From NCBI RefSeq assembly GCF_000003855.2, contig NW_003101671.1, forward strand, positions 31,190 through 95,189: DNA of 64,000 bases, written 5' to 3'. Below, piece after piece: positions 58,560-64,000 of this stretch. Position 1 is the stretch's first letter; the number at the start of each line of letters is the position of its first letter. The notes under the pieces are model-generated. The model ran no database searches and was not told the DNA's origin. It saw only the letters and a program-made list of their open reading frames with translations. A program made the translations under genes and the position numbers. This stretch comes from Blastomyces gilchristii SLH14081. Taxonomy: Eukaryota; Ascomycota; Eurotiomycetes; Onygenales; Ajellomycetaceae.

Positions 58560-61500
58560 CTTATCAAAATCTCAACTTCTCACAGAATTTAATGACTAAA
58601 AAGATGTTTGTATCTATTATATAATGAAGTTGAACATAGATGTCAGAGAATATCAATGTGAAGATGTCTATACATATGAAGTTGATAATCTTAATTATAA
58701 TCTTATATTAGAACTTATCTGACTATCTGAATAAGACATCTTATTAAATGCTTAAAACAGAAGCTTAATATTCTTTAACAATGATAGAATCTACAAAGAT
58801 AATTTTCACAAGACTATGAATCTGACACAGATATCTGTCAATGTCTATAAAATACTCTGAAAAGAAAGTTGCTGAAAAGATTGCTGATAGCAGAATTATA
58901 TAACAATCTATTCTATCAGTCTGATCAATATTAAGAAAGCTCTAGAGAAGTTATTCTATACTATAATAACAGATTCTCATACAAAACTCTCTCAATAATA
59001 TCACAAGTATCTAGATATCTTTTAACAAGATAATATTATAACTATATCTCTCTTATAAGACTCAGTAGTAGATTACAGTATCAAGTTAGAAAAGAAGAAT
59101 GATAAGAACTTTAAGTCATTATAAGACTCTCTTTATAACATGTCTTGAGATGAACTTCTTCTTCTTTGAAAGACTCTCAATAATCTGTTGAATAAGAAAT
59201 TCATATATATTAGTAACTCTTCTGCTGCAGCTTCTATTCTCTTTGCAAAGAAATCAGATAAAGAACTCTTATTCTGTGTGAACTATTGAGAATTGAATAG
59301 ATTAATCAAGAAGAACTGCTATTCTTTATCTCTTATTAATAAAATTCTAGCTCACATTGAATAAGCTCAATAATTTACAAAACTTGATGTCATTACTGTG
59401 TTTTATAAAATCTGTATTACTGAAGAAGATGAATGACTTACAGTATTCTAAACATATTATAATCTCTTTTAATGAATAGTTATACTCTTTGAACTAGTCA
59501 ATACTCTTAGTACATTTCAGAAGTATATTAACTGAGTACTTCAGAATTTTCTTAATGAATTTGCATCTGCATATCTTGATAATACTCTCATCTTCACTGA
59601 TAAGTTCAGAAGAGAATATCAAGAACATATGTAAAGAGTATTACAATGATTATAAGAAGCAGAACTATTAATAAATATTAACAAGTATAACTTTGAAGTT
59701 AAAAGTATCAAATATCTAGGTTTTCTCATAGAAGCTGATAAGAGAATTTAAATGAATTCTGAGAAAGTCTTAATCATTCTTGAATAAGAAGCTTCATATA
59801 CTGTGAAAGATGTATAAAGCTTTCTCAGATTTGCTAACTTCTATCAGTGATTTATATGCAACTTCTCAGATATTATAAGATCACTTACAGAACTCATCAA
59901 AAAGAACTCAGTATTTCAGTGATCAGCAAATGCTGAAGCTGTATTTATATAGATAAAGAAGATATTCATCAATATCTCTCTGCTAATAATATTTAACTCT
60001 GATTATAAAACAGTTGTTAAAGCTGACTTCTCTGACTATATTACAGAGAGAGCTATATTGTAATATAATAATAAAGATATCTTACAATCATATATCTTTA
60101 TATCTAAGAAACTAAGTTCTACTGAATACAACTATGAGATCTATGATAAGAAACTTCTTACAATTGTACACTATCTAGAAGAATGAGACTTTGAATTCTG
60201 AAGTATCTCTGAATTTGAGATAATCACAGATTATAAGAATCTCAAGTACTTCATAACTATCTGTAAACACACTAAATGACAGATATGATAATCTGAGTTC
60301 TTAAGCTGCTTTCATTTTATAATATACTACTATCTCAGTAGCCAGAACTCAATAACAGATGCTCTCTTATAATAAGAGCAAGATATATCTTTTGATATAA
60401 TCTACACTTATTAAATGAACTGAGAACATCAGCTTCTAGATCTGAAGATATTAGTTAATCAAGATAAAACAACTTATAACACTATATACACTTCTTTGAT
60501 TAGAACACTTTCTCTCTGAACTGTCACTGATACTGACACTGACACTGATATTAATATCTCAACTTCTTTCAAACCTGCACTGAATAAATTATGACATGTA
60601 ACAGCTTAAACTGATGAACTTCTTCAAGTACTCACAAAAGCAGTATATGAAGAAGCACTTCAATTTCGCTCAGAACTATGTATAAGAACTAACATCTCAG
60701 AACGCTCAACTAATGATAATAACACTCTATAGTTTTACAAATGATATTGAGTTCTTCACTCTGAACTCTTACACATCTGAATAATATAAGAGATGCATGA
60801 TTCATATATAACTGATCACTTAGATTATGAATAATTATACTGAATAATCTCTCAATAGTTCTACTGATCTGAGATATTAAACAGTATCAAATGTTTCATT
60901 TGAAACTGTAACTGTTATTCTTCTATCATCTTGTAAAAGAACTGTAGAAAAGATCTACTAAAACCACTCAATATTCCTGATACAATCTGATGAGATGTAG
61001 TAATTGAGTTTGCTGTTAATCTCTCTGAGAGTAAGAGTTATAAGAATATTCTGATCATTATGAACTGATTGAGTAAAGATGTAATATTGAAATCTTATAA
61101 TAAGATAAATACTGAACAAGTCACTCAAGCTTTTCTACAGAGCTCATTCTTTTGAATGTATAAATTACTGAGATCTATACTATCAGATTAAGACTGTCAA
61201 TTCATGAGCACTCTCTGAACAAGAATCTGTCAAGTTCTCAAGATTATATACTATTTATCAACTGTCTATCACTCTGAGACTGATGATATGTCAGAACAGA
61301 CAATTCAGACTGTAAAGAATTATCTTTATAAGTTCTGTAATTATCTATAAGATGATTGATATGATCTTCTTCTATATACAGAGATTACTATTAATAGCTG
61401 AGATACTGTCTTAACAGGTGTAAGCTTATTCTTTCTTATACACAGTTATCATATGAAAGTAATGAATCTTCTAGAAATTATGCATTTCACACTGAATCTC

Positions 61501-62570
61501 TGCAGTTCAATTCAGATTGCTGATAATATAGTAATAAAGCTCTGAGATGTCTGTGACTGAGCAGAGGTCTTCATGACAACTGTGAAACAAGATTAAGAGA
61601 ATTAAATCAATGTTCACTGAGATCTCACTGAGCAATATAAAATAGAAGACTTAATATGATTGAATCTTAAGAATATACAGATTATACATTCATCTTATAC
61701 GCTGAATTATCATCATATCAAGTAGAAAGTGATAGAAGTTCTAAATAGTTATAACTAGACTGGCCGCCGGGACCATGAATTTCACATTTGATCCCATTTG
61801 GTCTGGTCCCATACATTTCTTGGCGTGAATCCCGCTGGGACTGGCTATCAAAAAAACATGTAAAGTGACTATATATCAGATCTTAAAATGGAACCATGAC
61901 TTGAAAAAAATGAGAAAGTGATCTCATTTGATCTCATTTAGTCTCATTCTTGATATAAAGTTACTATTTTTAGACATTTTAAGGTTTTTTTTAGACTATT
62001 TTTAATTTTTTAAAAAGTAACACTTTTTGATAACACTCAAATAAGATTTAAAGTCATTTAAAGCAATAAAAATAATTTAAATTGAGAAGTGGAAATCATG
62101 GTCTCATTTGGAAAATGTGACAAGAGGAGACAGTAAGTCCCACTGGGACAGTATGAGACTACTATTTAATGTTAAAACTGTGTAATGGGATCAGTCGAAT
62201 TGGTAATGAGACTATCAAAAAATCTGGTCCTGGTCCCAGACACGGTCACACGGTCAGTCTAGTTATAACTATTGTCTTGACACATTATCAGCAATTCTCA
62301 ATAACTTTCACATGAGCTTGCTTCATCACACTGTCACTAATCTATTCTCTTCTTAACTGATTTCTGACTGACAGCTGCCAGGAATCTTAGAAGAAGATAA
62401 TGAACTTGAATGAGAGATTGAAGATATTCTTGATAAGAGATCTCACAGCTGCAGCTGACAACATCTTATAAAATGAGTTAACTATGATTATCTGATCTGA
62501 ACTTCAAGTTCTGTGTTATCTGAGATCACAGCTCTTGACTGATAAGAACTACACACAATCAGAGAAAGAG
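58560..62570 (+). pseudogene. Gyp-B copy 5 pol, degenerate
   Basis: Domain order as in copy 2: RT about 59150-59700 (with KYLGFLIEADKRI near 59710), RNase H near 60000-60190 ([19 protein letters not shown]), integrase near 60990-61400 with CQFMSTLWTRICQVL, C-terminal HHIK-type tail interrupted by hAT-M at 61756, chromodomain relic near 62410-62480. Many stops. It is more mutated than copy 2 in several stretches. Confidence 0.77.
61756..62261 (+). mobile_element. hAT-M MITE with perfect 8 bp TSD
   Basis: 506 bp, TAGACTGGCCGCCGGGACC to CGGTCACACGGTCAGTCTA; TSD gttataac at 61748-61755 and 62262-62269, identical on both sides. Largely unmutated inside a decayed host element. Confidence 0.97.
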
Positions 62571-62578
62571 AGAGCTAA

Positions 62579-62871
62579 TGTAATAAGCTGTATCTGATCA
62601 TTATATAGACTATTGCTTTACACTTCATAGATTTCACTGAAAGCTCTGATTCTCAGTCATTCTCAATTGCTCATTCTGAGCTGAAAAACTCACAGAATTT
62701 CTATTCTTTCACTATGAAGCTTCACTGTGTACACACTATGTACATGTATAAATATTCACTTCAATCACTGATTCTCACACATTCTCTTTCTTTTGCTTCT
62801 TTAACATTTTTCACTTTGTTATATAAGACCTATAAATATTATACCGATCTATTCAGCGTAGGCCTCTTACA
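62579..62871 (+). repeat. Gyp-B copy 5 3' LTR
   Basis: 293 bp, TGTAATAAGCTGTATCTG to GCCTCTTACA. Confidence 0.88.
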
Positions 62872-62949
62872 TCAGAATATAAAAAGTGTTTATAAATTGC
62901 AGTATTTTAACAGCTTCTGATACTCATCTGTTGAATGAATCAGAAACCA
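62872..62949 (-). mobile_element. LINE-T 3' UTR fragment
   Basis: 62872-62924 matches 13692-13745 of LINE-T copy 2 (TCAGAATATAAAAAGTGTTT onward); the last ~25 bp are unassigned. Confidence 0.65.
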
Positions 62950-62951
62950 AG

Positions 62952-64000
62952 CAACCGCTCCACACGAACTCGCTCGATTCTTCGAATAAGAACCCGCCGA
63001 TAGATCCATCGAAAAGCCCTCGATCATACGAGCATTTTGACCCCATCGCCGACCGCATACCCCGTGTGGTGGTGGAGTTATCCAGCCAAATGTGAACCAG
63101 ACATTGTTCGAAACTCCTGCGTGGGATTATCCCCCATTCTCTCCTACCACATCACAACCCTGGGCCAAATTGCTATATAAATTGTTAGGTGAAGAGACCT
63201 AGCCATATGTGTCAATCTTCTCAATTTTGGAAGATCCCTGATCTGTAATTGTGAAGATATCTGAGGAGTGACCTCTGCGAAAACCCTGTCCATCTTTGAT
63301 GTTTCAAAACACCAATGCCAAGTCTCACCCTTGTACCGCCCTTCTCAATCTGGCTCATCCTCAGCAGAAAAATACAAAAAGATACCTCAGCAATAATATC
63401 AAGCACATAATCAACAGATACTTCTGAAGTGCAATCTCTGTGAATACTCTGGCTGTCTTCAGTGTATCTAGACATCAACATCAAGTCTCACCCTTATATC
63501 ACCTCTCTCAATCTGGCTCATTCTCAGCAGAATAATACAAAAAGATACCTCAGCAACAGTATTTGATACATAATCAGCAGATAAGTTAACAGAACAAGTT
63601 AATAGTACATTAATAACTATAAATTCAGTATACTTCAAGATCTGACTGAGCCTTTGATCTCTGCATAGTGAGATATATTAAATCTAGTTTTAATATCTCA
63701 ATATTCAATAGATTCTGCAAGGGATTGAGAACAGCAATACTAGATTTCTATTGAAGTTGAGAATTAATTCTATATTGATATAATCATTGACAAAGTGTTC
63801 TATTTTAAGATATAAATAATCAGTTCCTCTACATCTCACTGATAATATTTATATTATTTTATAGAAATAGACTTATATTCTCTATACTATCAAGACTCTG
63901 AAGAGAGAAAGTCTTGATAGAGAGTATATAGTAGTGCATATCTTAGCAGTTTCTATCTCATTCTTCTGCAGCAGTTAATGCACAAAAAAAAAGATCTAGA
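62952..64000 (+). mobile_element. LINE-T copy 4, 5' UTR (runs off right edge)
   Basis: Plus-strand LINE start, reverse of 5420-4250 in copy 1. The outer leader (62952-63200) keeps many CC, CG and GG. Two monomer units end with GATACCTCAGCAA-like motifs at 63382 and 63545 (163 bp apart). The window ends within the ORF1-proximal leader, so no coding part is present. Confidence 0.87.

Larger units (their letters stand above)
58553..62871 (+). mobile_element. Gyp-B copy 5: pol and 3' LTR, carrying a hAT-M
   Basis: Plus-strand element lacking 5' LTR and gag; homology starts in the protease-RT linker (as 38350 in copy 2) and runs to a 3' LTR at 62579-62871 (293 bp). A hAT-M sits in the pol end. 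The right flank (62872) is LINE 3' UTR, suggesting insertion into an older LINE-T. Confidence 0.88.

Overview
This window looks like a transposon graveyard from the nuclear genome of a filamentous fungus, most likely a Pezizomycotina ascomycete. I base that on a Tad1-like LINE with RNase H, chromodomain-bearing Ty3/Gypsy elements of the type common in that group, heavy AT bias, and the mass of transition mutations expected of RIP-like inactivation. I found no intact host gene, no rRNA and no free-standing tRNA. Every long reading frame is a broken transposon frame. There is one assembly gap, 43450-44298 (849 N).

Families recognised (names are mine). (1) LINE-T: Tad1-like non-LTR element of about 7 kb with a GC-richer 5' UTR holding 155-163 bp tandem units, ORF1 with CCHC knuckles, ORF2 with endonuclease, RT, RNase H and CCHC, and an (AAT)n tail. 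(2) Gyp-A: Ty3/Gypsy, 258 bp LTRs, 5 bp TSD, about 7.25 kb, with an extra ORF after pol. (3) Gyp-B: Ty3/Gypsy chromovirus, about 332 bp LTRs, 5 bp TSD, about 5.75 kb. (4) hAT-M: a roughly 505 bp hAT-type MITE with 8 bp TSDs, at least ten copies. (5) Sol-C: a solo LTR of 167-187 bp. (6) Two tRNA-derived SINE heads, one of them fused to a LINE. (7) A third gag family and an unclassified repeat 'U'.

Layout. 1-5435: LINE-T copy 1 (minus). 5436-7434: Gyp-B piece (minus) inserted in Gyp-A copy 1 (plus, 7435-11782). 11783-13534: hAT-M remnant and a degenerate gag. 13535-34160: LINE-T copy 2 (minus) split by a full Gyp-B (13869-19608, TSD aaaac) and a full Gyp-A (22698-29949, TSD cttca). 34161-42684: Gyp-B 3' piece, hAT-M remnant, and an unclassified Cys-rich reading frame split by a full Gyp-B (35909-42189, TSD tgaag) that carries a hAT-M. 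42685-48474: Sol-C, several hAT-M copies, repeat U, the gap, and a short LINE. 48475-53327: one hAT-M holding three separate insertions (Sol-C, SINE, SINE-LINE chimera). 53328-57824: repeat U, Gyp-B fragment and unclassified DNA. 57825-62871: Gyp-A LTR and Gyp-B, each hit by a hAT-M. 62952-64000: 5' part of LINE-T copy 4 (plus).

The most notable general feature is the mutation pattern. In the decayed DNA, CpC/GpG and CpG are almost absent, while CpA and CpT stay common. Trp codons therefore tend to become TGA and zinc-knuckle Cys codons become Tyr. This differs from the textbook CpA-to-TpA RIP signature. Short or young elements (hAT-M at 37837, 58005 and 61756; Sol-C at 48489; the SINE at 48767; the LINE 5' UTR) keep CC, GG and CG. 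Nothing here looks like a functional operon or gene cluster; the biology is transposon nesting, SINE-LINE partnership and genome defence.
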